This document shows positions 53,384 through 60,997 of a stretch of 64,000 bases of DNA, one piece after another. Positions within the stretch are counted from its first letter, which is position 1. Every line of letters begins with the position of its first letter. The notes below the pieces were generated by a model that saw only the letters and a program-made list of their open reading frames with translations, did no database searches and was not told the origin of the DNA. This DNA comes from Megasphaera sp. AM44-1BH (lineage in GTDB: Bacteria; Bacillota; Negativicutes; Veillonellales; Megasphaeraceae): assembly GCF_003467125.1 (NCBI RefSeq), contig NZ_QSFA01000006.1, forward strand, positions 57,672 to 121,671, given 5' to 3'. The position numbers were made by a program, and so were the translations under genes.

Positions 53384-53421
53384 TGTCAATATTGACAATA
53401 ATTACTAGTTTCATATATAAT
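53384..53421 (+). promoter_or_regulatory. Promoter with palindrome TGTCAATATTGACA over the -35
   Basis: TTGACA (53392-53397) and TATAAT (53416-53421) are 18 bases apart. The perfect 14-base palindrome TGTCAATATTGACA (53384-53397) includes the -35 box and is a likely repressor site. A stem-loop of about 28 bases (53457-53484, GCTTCGTACTT/AAGTACGAAGC) follows in the leader before the SD. Confidence 0.7.
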
Positions 53422-53506
53422 AATCAATGTAAAAAGTTATCAATTTCACAACAATAGCTTCGTACTTCCCGGAAAGTACGAAGCCGGAAAAAAGGAGATG
53501 TCCCGT

Positions 53507-53725
53507 ATGTTTCAGAATCAGGATTTTTGGATTGGTTTAGGCGTCGGTGTACTGGCAGGTATTTTCGGATATAAACTGATGGTCGAAAGAGAACAGCAGC
53601 TGCTGGCTCTGCAGCAGCCGGCTGCCGCTGCCGCATCGGCTACGGTTCCTGTTGCTGAATTACAGCGTCAAAAAGAAGAACTCGAAGATATGATTGCCGC
53701 ACAGGAAGCAGCACAGGCTAAATAA
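53507..53725 (+). CDS. Small single-pass membrane protein (MFQN family), copy 2
   Basis: 72 residues. MFQNQDFWIGLGVGVLAGIFGYKLM is nearly the same as copy 1, followed by an Ala-rich linker and the acidic helix ELQRQKEELEDMIAAQEAAQ. ATG 53507 is preferred because GGAG is nine bases upstream and because the paralogue starts at the same residue; ATG 53498 is too close. It is the first gene of the HMA2/ATPase group, although an intrinsic terminator follows it. Confidence 0.8.
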   Translation: MFQNQDFWIGLGVGVLAGIFGYKLMVEREQQLLALQQPAAAAASATVPVAELQRQKEELEDMIAAQEAAQAK

Positions 53726-53732
53726 TCAGATG

Positions 53733-53769
53733 AAAAAGACTGTCTCGCCCTCCTGGGACAGTCTTTTTT
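53733..53769 (+). terminator. Intrinsic terminator or attenuator after MFQN copy 2
   Basis: AAAAAGACTGTC pairs with GACAGTCTTTTTT, ending in T6. The next gene starts 34 bases later, so partial read-through would give more small protein than ATPase. Confidence 0.85.
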
Positions 53770-53802
53770 CTTGCAAAATATGAAGTGAAAGGTAAACGAA
53801 GT

Positions 53803-54081
53803 ATGCTGCCATTTTCAAAATGGGATATTATCATGCGGTCTGTACAGGTATCTTCTTACATTCCAGGCCGCATCCGGCTCTATAGCAAGCGCCTCATAGG
53901 CAATGCCGGATTGTGCCGGCAGGTATATACATATATTTCCAGTTATCATGAAATAGACTCGGTAGAAGTCAATGTGGTGACCGGTTCTGTGTTGATCAAA
54001 TATCAGCCTGGCCTGCTCCGGACAAATCACGAATTGGCGAAAGTGGAACAATATGTCGTCAAGCACATAGAAAGGAGATAA
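53803..54081 (+). CDS. HMA2-domain-like small protein
   Basis: 92 residues: VQVSSYIPGRIRLYSKRLIG followed by SVEVNVVTGSVLIKYQPG has the beta-alpha-beta layout of a heavy-metal-associated domain without the CxxC metal site, as in the HMA2 family found with P-type ATPases. A GTG at 53785 would add six residues; GAAAGG lies between. It is five bases ahead of the next HMA2-like gene. Confidence 0.75.
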   Translation: MLPFSKWDIIMRSVQVSSYIPGRIRLYSKRLIGNAGLCRQVYTYISSYHEIDSVEVNVVTGSVLIKYQPGLLRTNHELAKVEQYVVKHIERR

Positions 54082-54085
54082 CAAC

Positions 54086-54712
54086 GTGTCTTATGTATCT
54101 GGATTCATGATCGGTGCCTCCATTGGCAAATCGATTCATCAATTTTTCAGTAATGCCGGCCGTCCCGGTATGCCCCAACACGCTGTAAAAAATGCGTCCC
54201 GTCCCGCCCCTGCTGTACCTCTCTTCCGCCGGGCATCCAAAAGTTCGGGCCGGCGCCGCTATTATGCCAGGAGCCTTGTACGCAATCAGCCTCTGGCCGG
54301 CCTCCTGGCCCAATGTCTGTATAAAATGTCGGGCATCCGCCGCGTTGAAATCACCCCCCGGACCGGCAGTATCCTCCTACTGGGGGATGAAAAAACGCTC
54401 GATACGGTCGAAAAGGTGTTGAGCGAACAGGTTTTTTCTGTTCCCCTGCCGGGAGAAGAACTGATGAAAGAGCTGGATGAAGCCAAAACAATGGAACAGA
54501 AAGTCGAATCAGATTTCCGTCATACTGCTGCGGATGTCTGCCGTATGTTCAATCAGGGCGTATCGGACAGTACGGGTCATCTGCTCGATCTGAAAGCGCT
54601 GGTTTCCCTCATGTTCATTATACGGGGGCTGCGCCAGATCATCACCATGAATGAACGGGTGTCTGGTCCTCAGCTTTTATGGTGGGCTTACAGCCTTTTG
54701 AGAGGAAAGTGA
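54086..54712 (+). CDS. HMA2-like protein with C-terminal extension
   Basis: 208 residues from GTG 54086 (GAAAGGAG upstream). The N-terminus SYVSGFMIGASIGKSIHQFF is a glycine-rich amphipathic or membrane segment; a basic Pro/Arg/Ser linker follows. Residues about 85-125 (MSGIRRVEITPRTGSILLLG) form an HMA2-like domain without Cys pairs. The C-terminal ~70 residues include a hydrophobic helix (LKALVSLMFIIRGLRQII). It is probably a membrane-associated accessory of the next gene's ATPase. Confidence 0.75.
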   Translation: MSYVSGFMIGASIGKSIHQFFSNAGRPGMPQHAVKNASRPAPAVPLFRRASKSSGRRRYYARSLVRNQPLAGLLAQCLYKMSGIRRVEITPRTGSILLLGDEKTLDTVEKVLSEQVFSVPLPGEELMKELDEAKTMEQKVESDFRHTAADVCRMFNQGVSDSTGHLLDLKALVSLMFIIRGLRQIITMNERVSGPQLLWWAYSLLRGK

Positions 54713-54717
54713 TTGTC

Positions 54718-56805
54718 ATGTATATGTGTACTAAATTGCGGCTCCATGCAGAAATTCCTGCACGTATCCGTCCCCTTCTGGGTGTGCGGCTGCGTCAGCT
54801 GCGGGGCGTCGCAGCGGCATCGACCGATGGCCGTGTCGTTACGTTGTATTATCAGCGGCCTTTTGATCCCCGCTCGGCTTTGCCCTTGCTATACAGCTTT
54901 GAAAAAACGTATGGTGCGAAACAGGAAGAACGGAAAGAACTGGATATTGCATCCTATAAGCGGGAAGCAATCCTGTCTGTCGGCGGATTTATCGCCATGA
55001 ATATCCTGCGCAAGACGAATCCGGCATTTTATGACAGTATTCTCTTGTTCCGCCGTCTCTTTACCCTGTTCATCGCCCGCCGGTTCATCAAAAACGGTGT
55101 CCTCGGTGTCGTCCGCGAACATCAGGCTAATGCCGATACGCTGACGGCGACAGCTGTCGTCGCATCCGTCCTGGCAGGCAAGCCTGAATCCAGCCTGACT
55201 CTTCTGGCCTTGTCCAACGGGGCTGAAATGCTGACGAAATACGCGGCAGAACGGGCGCGCAAACAGATTTCGGGCCTGCTCCGTCTGGATCAGCGTGACG
55301 TATGGCTCATCGAACAGGGCAGGGAAAAGAAAGTCCCTGTCGAATCGTTGAAGCCGGGCGATCACATCGCGGTCCATCTCGGCGAAAAGATTTGCGTTGA
55401 TGGCCGTGTCGTCAGTGGCAATGCCGCCGTCAATCAGGCTTCTATTACAGGCGAATCGAATCCGGCTATCAAGCAGAAAGGGTCCTTCGTCTATGCCGGC
55501 AGCGTCATTGAAGCCGGCGGCCTGGTCATTCACGTGGAAAAGGTCGGCAATGATACATCCCTGGCCCAGATTATCCATCTCGTAGAAGAAGCCCAGACGA
55601 GACGGGCTCCGGTACAGAACTTTGCCGATAAGATGGCAAATATGCTGGTACCGATTTCCTTTATCGGTGCGGCTATTGTCTATGGTGCAACCAAAGACTG
55701 GCAGCGCGTCCTGAACTTGTTATTTATCGATTTTTCCTGCGGCCTGAAGCTTTCGACGGCGACGGCTATCTCCGCGGCTATCGGCGTGGCTGCCCGCAAG
55801 GGGATTCTGATCAAGGGCGGCAACTACATCGAAAATCTTGCTGATATCGACACCATTGTCCTCGATAAGACCGGCACCATTACGATGGGAGTTCCACAGG
55901 TACAGCAGATTCAGACGGCACCTGGCGTTGATGAAAAGGAAATGATCCTGCTGGCTGCTTCAGCGGAAATGCATTCGGTCCATCCGCTGGCTGTGGCCAT
56001 CCAGAAATACGTCAAAAATCATAAATGGACGACACCGCCCCATGACACATCGGAAACGATCGTAGCACGGGGGATGCGTGCCGTCGTACCGGATTTTGAA
56101 ACGTATAAAGGCGGTACCATCCTCGTCGGCAGCCGCCGCTTCATGAATGAAGAAGGGGTTACGGGCCTTCCGGAAGCCATGGGAAAGACCGTTGGCAAGA
56201 GTCTTCTCTATGTAGCCCGTGACGGGGAATTCATCGGTTTCATGGCCATCCAGGACCCGGTACGCCCGGCGATGAAGAAGACTCTGAATCAGATGCGCCG
56301 TCTTGGCATCGATGAAGTCGTCATGCTGACCGGCGATTCGAAAGAAGTTGCTGCAGAAGTAGCCCGTGATATGGATATTGATTCCTACCATGCAGAAATC
56401 CTGCCGGAAGATAAGGCAAATTATGTCATGAAGCTCCAGAAACGGGGGAACGTCATGATGGTCGGCGATGGCATTAATGACGCACCGGCCCTTGCGTTTG
56501 CCGATATCGGTGTCAGCCTGGGCGGGAACAAGACGGATATTGCAGCAGAATCGGCAGCCATTACTATCCGCTCGGAAGATCCGTCCAAATTGTATGATGC
56601 CCTGGTCATTGGCCGCAAGACGATGAAAATCATCAATCAGAACTTTACGGCGACCATTGTCGTCAACTCCGCCGCTATGCTGCTGGGGGCTCTGGGACGG
56701 ATCAGCCCGCTCTGGGCCGCTGTGATTCACAATACGGCGACACTTGCCGTCGTCATGAACAGTGTCCGCATCCTGGGTCCGGCACGGGTTATGAAACGAT
56801 TCTAA
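54718..56805 (+). CDS. P1B-type ATPase with noncanonical SCGLKL membrane motif
   Basis: 695 residues. The N-terminal ~75 residues resemble an HMA2 domain without CxxC (LRLHAEIPARIRPLLG). The pump core has ITGESNPAIKQKG, the phosphorylation motif VLDKTGTITMG, MLTGDSKEVA and VGDGINDAPALAFADIGVSLGG. In the metal-binding membrane helix DFSCGLKLSTATAI stands where CPC is usual, so the substrate is not predictable from standard P1B classes. ATG 54718 follows GAGAGGAAAG. It is the last gene of the group. Confidence 0.88.
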   Translation: MYMCTKLRLHAEIPARIRPLLGVRLRQLRGVAAASTDGRVVTLYYQRPFDPRSALPLLYSFEKTYGAKQEERKELDIASYKREAILSVGGFIAMNILRKTNPAFYDSILLFRRLFTLFIARRFIKNGVLGVVREHQANADTLTATAVVASVLAGKPESSLTLLALSNGAEMLTKYAAERARKQISGLLRLDQRDVWLIEQGREKKVPVESLKPGDHIAVHLGEKICVDGRVVSGNAAVNQASITGESNPAIKQKGSFVYAGSVIEAGGLVIHVEKVGNDTSLAQIIHLVEEAQTRRAPVQNFADKMANMLVPISFIGAAIVYGATKDWQRVLNLLFIDFSCGLKLSTATAISAAIGVAARKGILIKGGNYIENLADIDTIVLDKTGTITMGVPQVQQIQTAPGVDEKEMILLAASAEMHSVHPLAVAIQKYVKNHKWTTPPHDTSETIVARGMRAVVPDFETYKGGTILVGSRRFMNEEGVTGLPEAMGKTVGKSLLYVARDGEFIGFMAIQDPVRPAMKKTLNQMRRLGIDEVVMLTGDSKEVAAEVARDMDIDSYHAEILPEDKANYVMKLQKRGNVMMVGDGINDAPALAFADIGVSLGGNKTDIAAESAAITIRSEDPSKLYDALVIGRKTMKIINQNFTATIVVNSAAMLLGALGRISPLWAAVIHNTATLAVVMNSVRILGPARVMKRF

Positions 56806-56847
56806 TTTTCAAATAATGATAAAAAATCATTCATAATATAGTACAAA

Positions 56848-56905
56848 ATAAAAAGCGAAAGATAGTATATGTAACATATTGTTACGATATCTTTCGTTTT
56901 TTATT
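56848..56905 (+). terminator. Intrinsic terminator after the noncanonical ATPase gene
   Basis: GCGAAAGATA pairs with TATCTTTCG, flanked by an A-run and a T6 run. An AATGAT/ATCATT inverted repeat lies just before it. Confidence 0.75.
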
Positions 56906-57048
56906 TATATTTATTATCAATTGTATTATCGTTATTATATAATAAATCATGAAATTAAGGCTGTATAAAGGTAATTATAAATATATCGCTTAATAAATTT
57001 ATGATAATGAAAACAAGTATTGACAACTAGTACGTGATTTTATATACT
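56906..57048 (+). promoter_or_regulatory. Feo operon promoter region with Fur-like half-site
   Basis: TTGACA (57020-57025) and TATACT (57043-57048) are 17 bases apart. TGATAAT followed by GAAAACAA (57002-57016), just upstream of the -35, matches one full Fur arm and part of the other. The rest of the stretch is A+T-rich with no gene. Confidence 0.6.
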
Positions 57049-57130
57049 ATATATAGTAATGAATAATGTTATCAATAAAGAGAGGATGTGCGAGTATTAT
57101 TTACGGAGCATGAGAAGGGAAGCGATGTAA

Positions 57131-57424
57131 ATGAGTGTCGTCATTGTAGGTGGAAATGATTGTATGGTTTGCCAGTACAAAAATATTTGCAAAAAGTTTG
57201 ATTACAAGGCAAAAGTATTTACCCAGGTACCGAGCGATTTCAAATCGAAAATCGGCTCGCCCGATCTGGTAGTACTGTTTACGAGTACCGTGTCCCATAG
57301 AATGGTGCATTGTGCTGTGAAGGAAGCTCAGCGCAAGAACGTAGAAGTCGTTCGTTCCCATACGAGCAGTTCAAGCGCTTTAAGGTCTATATTACAGGCT
57401 CGTGCTGAGCGATGTGCATTGTAA
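57131..57424 (+). CDS. DUF2325-domain protein in the feo operon
   Basis: 97 residues: SVVIVGGNDCMVCQYKNICKKF, then SPDLVVLFTSTVSHRMVHCAVKEAQRKNVEVVRSH match DUF2325, a small Rossmann-like domain. A CxxC and other Cys residues near the N-terminus could bind a metal. DUF2325 genes recur near metal and redox genes in anaerobes; the function is unknown. It lies between the iron-type promoter and feoA. Confidence 0.85.
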   Translation: MSVVIVGGNDCMVCQYKNICKKFDYKAKVFTQVPSDFKSKIGSPDLVVLFTSTVSHRMVHCAVKEAQRKNVEVVRSHTSSSSALRSILQARAERCAL

Positions 57425-57507
57425 ATCCCCGTCACAGGCCTGAGCGTCATCGTGCCGTCCGGGCCTGTCATACGGACAATGGACAGTGGTGAAGGAGGTG
57501 TCAGATC

Positions 57508-57750
57508 ATGAGCATTGTAAAACTGGCGGATATGAAACCCGGTGTCAGCGGTGTAGTAGAAGCACTGGAAGGACATGGGAATATCCAGCATCGTCTCGTC
57601 GATATGGGCGTCGTCAAGGGATCCCATATTACGGTAGTAAAAGTTGCGCCTTTGGGCGACCCCGTTGAAGTCAAGGTCAAAGGGACCGCGCTGGCACTGA
57701 GAAAGAATGAAGCAGCTATGATCAGTGTAGCTGTCGGAGGAGGTCATTAG
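57508..57750 (+). CDS. feoA: Ferrous iron transport protein FeoA
   Basis: 80 residues of the SH3-like FeoA family: VKLADMKPGVSGVVEALEG, RLVDMGVVKGSHITVVKVAPLGDPVEVKVKGTALALRKNEA. FeoA is a small cytosolic partner of FeoB. GGAGGTG precedes ATG 57508; feoB starts five bases after the stop. Confidence 0.96.
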   Translation: MSIVKLADMKPGVSGVVEALEGHGNIQHRLVDMGVVKGSHITVVKVAPLGDPVEVKVKGTALALRKNEAAMISVAVGGGH

Positions 57751-57755
57751 TAGTC

Positions 57756-60197
57756 ATGGATAATGCAGGAACGATCAAGGTTGCCCTCGCCGGCAATCCG
57801 AACTGCGGAAAGACGACAATTTTTAATAATATTACGGGTGCGAAACAGCACGTCGGCAATTATCCCGGCGTTACAGTAGAAAAGAAAGAAGGCCGCTGCA
57901 ATTATGACAATCACAGTCTTTTGTTCGTCGATCTTCCCGGTACATACAGCCTGACAGCCCGTTCTTTGGATGAAGTCGTTGCAAGAAATGTTATTATTAA
58001 TGAAAAACCGGACATCATCGTAAACGTCTTGGACGCTTCCAATCTGGAACGGAATCTGTATCTGGCAGCCCAGATCATCGAATTGGGACGGCCTGTCGTC
58101 ATCGGCCTGAACATGATGGATATTGCCGAACGCATGGGCACCCAGATTGATCTGAAAAAACTGGGTGAACAGCTGGGTGCCACGGTTGTGCCTCTCGTAG
58201 GCAGTAAAAATAAAGGGACCCAGGAACTCTTGCAGGCCGTCATGAATGTAGCCCAGAAAGATGAAGCGATAAAGAACGCAAAAGTCGATTACGGTCCCGA
58301 TTTGGAACCGGCCATTACCAGCCTGGAAGATATGATTCAGAAGACGGGCATTATCCAGTACCCTGTACGCTGGCTGGCAATCAAACTTCTGGAAAATGAC
58401 AGTGATGTCGTCAGCAAGGTAACGGCCCTCGATGGGACAGAAAGCATTCTGGCCATGGCTCATACGCTGCGGGATTCCCTGAAGAACAAAGTGGATCTGG
58501 AATTCTGCTTTGCCGAATATCGTCATCGCTTTGCCGTACAGGCCTATAATAGTTCGGTCATCAAGCCGGGCACGACGGATTCCCTGTCGGATAAGATCGA
58601 TAGTGTCCTGACAAACCGCTTCCTGGGCATTCCTATTTTCCTCGGCCTCATGTGGCTCATGTTCGTCGTCGTCATCAACCTTGGCGCCTATCCCCAGGAC
58701 TGGCTGGATACGGGCTTTGGCATGCTTGGCGACTGGTGCAATGATGTGATTGAAGACGAACAGCTCCGTTCTCTCGTCGTGGATGGCGTCATCGGCGGTG
58801 TCGGTTCTGTACTTTCGTTTGTGCCTCTTATCGTACTGTTGTATTTATTCATCAGCCTGCTGGAAGATACGGGATATATGGCCCGTGCAGCCTTCCTCAT
58901 TGACCGGGCCATGCGTGCCCTGGGCCTCCACGGGAAATCGTTCATACCGATGATCCTTGGCTTTGGCTGCAACGTTCCCGGTATTATGGCTGCCCGTACA
59001 CTGGACAATGAAAAAGACCGTCTGGTCACCATCATGGCCTGCCCCTTTATGAGCTGTGGTGCCCGCCTGCCTGTGTATACTCTTTTGATTGCGGCTTTCT
59101 TCGGTGCTTCCGGTCATGGCGGCACGGTCCTCTTCGGCATATATCTGCTGGGAATCATCGTTTCCGTATGCGTCGCGCTGGTACTCCGTCATACGGCATT
59201 TAAAGGCGAACAGGAACCGTTCGTCATGGAATTACCGCCGTATCATATCCCGACGCTCAAAGGCGTTCTGACCCATATGTGGGAACGCACCGTATTGTAT
59301 CTCAAAAAAGCCGGTACCTTCATTCTTGGCGCCTCCATTCTGGTATGGTTCCTCACAGCCTATCCGATGGATGTAGAATACAGCCAGGATTACGATGCGG
59401 CGAAAGAAGCCGTAACGGCCCAGATGGAAGAAACACAAGCCAGCATCCTGACCGGATATGGCCTTTCTGACATAGAAGATAATGCTGAATTGAACGATAT
59501 GTATGAAGCCATGGTAGCAGCGGCTGACGAAGCAGCCGATGAAGCAGACGAAGACGAAGCGGATACAGGCAACTCCCTGAATCCGGCTGCAGCCCTGAGT
59601 TCTGTTGAAGACCAGGTCAAGAATTCGGAAGAAGCAGAAAATACACTGTTCATGGGTAAATACCCCGACAGCTTTGCCAATCTCCAGGAACAGAACCCGG
59701 CTGTATTTGCACAGGCTCTGCCTTTGTTTGATGCCAAAGCAGACGCCGATGATGCAACAGCCAAACTCGAAGATCAGCAGAAAGCCGAAAAACTGGAACA
59801 GTCCTATGCGGCCCGTATCGGTCACGTCGTCGAACCGGTCATCCAGCCCCTTGGCTTTGACTGGAAAATCGGCGTAGGCCTCATTGCCTGCACGGCTGCC
59901 AAGGAAGTCATGGTTTCGACACTGGGCACGATTTACAGTGTCGGTGGTGATGATACTCATGAATCGGGCATCGTCGCTTACCTGAGAGACGATCCGGACT
60001 TCAACCCGGCCGTAGCTCTTTCACTGATGGTATTCTGCCTGCTGTACATGCCCTGCGTGGCAGCCATGGCCGTTATCAAACGTGAAACCGGTTCCTGGAA
60101 AATGCTCCTCGCCGTCGATGGCATGTGCCTCGTATTTGCCTATGTTGGTGGCTTTATTACCTATCATCTGGCACTCTTTGCCGGACTGGGTGTATAA
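57756..60197 (+). CDS. feoB: Ferrous iron transporter FeoB
   Basis: 813 residues. The N-terminal G domain has VALAGNPNCGKTTIFN (G1), FVDLPGTYSL (G3) and GLNMMD (G4), followed by the GDI helices and a membrane domain with two gate regions (GFGCNVPGIMAARTL, CPFMSCGARLPVYTLL). Between membrane helices at about residues 540-690 is an acidic, Ala/Asp/Glu-rich insertion (AADEADEDEADTGN), longer than in compact FeoB proteins. It imports Fe2+. GGAGGAGG precedes the ATG. Confidence 0.97.
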   Translation: MDNAGTIKVALAGNPNCGKTTIFNNITGAKQHVGNYPGVTVEKKEGRCNYDNHSLLFVDLPGTYSLTARSLDEVVARNVIINEKPDIIVNVLDASNLERNLYLAAQIIELGRPVVIGLNMMDIAERMGTQIDLKKLGEQLGATVVPLVGSKNKGTQELLQAVMNVAQKDEAIKNAKVDYGPDLEPAITSLEDMIQKTGIIQYPVRWLAIKLLENDSDVVSKVTALDGTESILAMAHTLRDSLKNKVDLEFCFAEYRHRFAVQAYNSSVIKPGTTDSLSDKIDSVLTNRFLGIPIFLGLMWLMFVVVINLGAYPQDWLDTGFGMLGDWCNDVIEDEQLRSLVVDGVIGGVGSVLSFVPLIVLLYLFISLLEDTGYMARAAFLIDRAMRALGLHGKSFIPMILGFGCNVPGIMAARTLDNEKDRLVTIMACPFMSCGARLPVYTLLIAAFFGASGHGGTVLFGIYLLGIIVSVCVALVLRHTAFKGEQEPFVMELPPYHIPTLKGVLTHMWERTVLYLKKAGTFILGASILVWFLTAYPMDVEYSQDYDAAKEAVTAQMEETQASILTGYGLSDIEDNAELNDMYEAMVAAADEAADEADEDEADTGNSLNPAAALSSVEDQVKNSEEAENTLFMGKYPDSFANLQEQNPAVFAQALPLFDAKADADDATAKLEDQQKAEKLEQSYAARIGHVVEPVIQPLGFDWKIGVGLIACTAAKEVMVSTLGTIYSVGGDDTHESGIVAYLRDDPDFNPAVALSLMVFCLLYMPCVAAMAVIKRETGSWKMLLAVDGMCLVFAYVGGFITYHLALFAGLGV

Positions 60198-60341
60198 TGC
60201 AGATATGCCTCAACATTCCTGTTTTTGAAATTAACTATTGATTTTATAATGGGAACAATGATATACTTAGGGCGCCAGAAGGCGTCCTATGTGTATATCA
60301 TCATTTCAGAATTGAACGATACAGAAAGGTTGTGATCTTGT

Positions 60342-60521
60342 ATGAGCATTGCAACGATTATTGTGGCACTTGTCGTGCTGGCAGCCGCATTTTATATCGG
60401 CCGTCATATCCGGGGCCTGTTCAAGGGAACAGCCAGCTGCTGTGGCGGCAGCGGTTCCTGCAGTGGCAGCTGCCCGTCCTGCAGCCCCCAGTCTAAAAAA
60501 ACGGGATGGGAAAAGAAATAA
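60342..60521 (+). CDS. FeoB-associated Cys-rich membrane peptide
   Basis: 59 residues: MSIATIIVALVVLAAAFYIG forms a membrane helix; the tail GLFKGTASCCGGSGSCSGSC, followed by PSCSPQSKKTGWEKK, holds six Cys in about 16 residues. This is the FeoB-associated Cys-rich protein family found downstream of feoB in Firmicutes, which may bind or deliver iron. AGAAAGG lies upstream, somewhat distant. A small hairpin (60269-60288) separates it from feoB. Confidence 0.88.
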   Translation: MSIATIIVALVVLAAAFYIGRHIRGLFKGTASCCGGSGSCSGSCPSCSPQSKKTGWEKK

Positions 60522-60579
60522 GAATGAAATATGTACAAGTGTCGGGGAAATGAGTTTCTTGTCCCGGCACAACGGATTA

Positions 60580-60616
60580 TCAGGAGCACGCATGTCAGGC
60601 GGCTCCTGATTTTTTT
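60580..60616 (+). terminator. Intrinsic terminator after the feo group
   Basis: TCAGGAGC pairs with GCTCCTGA and is followed by T7. Confidence 0.9.
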
Positions 60617-60695
60617 GTCCTGAAGATGACAAGAGGCACAATATGGGGTATAATCTAGGTTGTTGAATATTATTATTAGTACAAGGAGTGTCCGT

Positions 60696-60986
60696 ATGAA
60701 AATCAGTGCTGAAGAAATAAAGAAAATCGCACTGCTTTCCCGTCTCAATATTGAAGACGATCAGATTGAGGAAGTCGGGAAACAGCTGAATGACATTTTG
60801 GCTTATATGGATCTGTTGAATCAGGTCGATATCACGGATGTAGCGCCTACGGCTCACGCCGTATCGATGCGCAATGTCATGCGCGACGACGTGCCCCAGC
60901 CGTCCTTATCCAATGAAAAGGCGCTTTCCAATGCGCCGAAACCAGAAAATGGCTATTTTAAAGTTCCCAAAGTCATTCAGGATTGA
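60696..60986 (+). CDS. gatC: Aspartyl/glutamyl-tRNA amidotransferase subunit C
   Basis: 96 residues: KISAEEIKKIALLSRLNIED, LNQVDITDVAPTAHAV, MRDDVPQPSL and a C-terminal YFKVPKVIQ are the GatC landmarks. GatC helps assemble the GatCAB amidotransferase. AAGGAG precedes ATG 60696. Confidence 0.97.
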   Translation: MKISAEEIKKIALLSRLNIEDDQIEEVGKQLNDILAYMDLLNQVDITDVAPTAHAVSMRNVMRDDVPQPSLSNEKALSNAPKPENGYFKVPKVIQD

Positions 60987-60997
60987 GGAGGAATATT

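Noticed and set aside
53187..53414. 75-codon minus-strand frame in the A+T-rich gap upstream of the Zn/Cd ATPase
   Set aside because: No SD, low-complexity composition, and it overlaps the promoter palindrome of the plus-strand operon.
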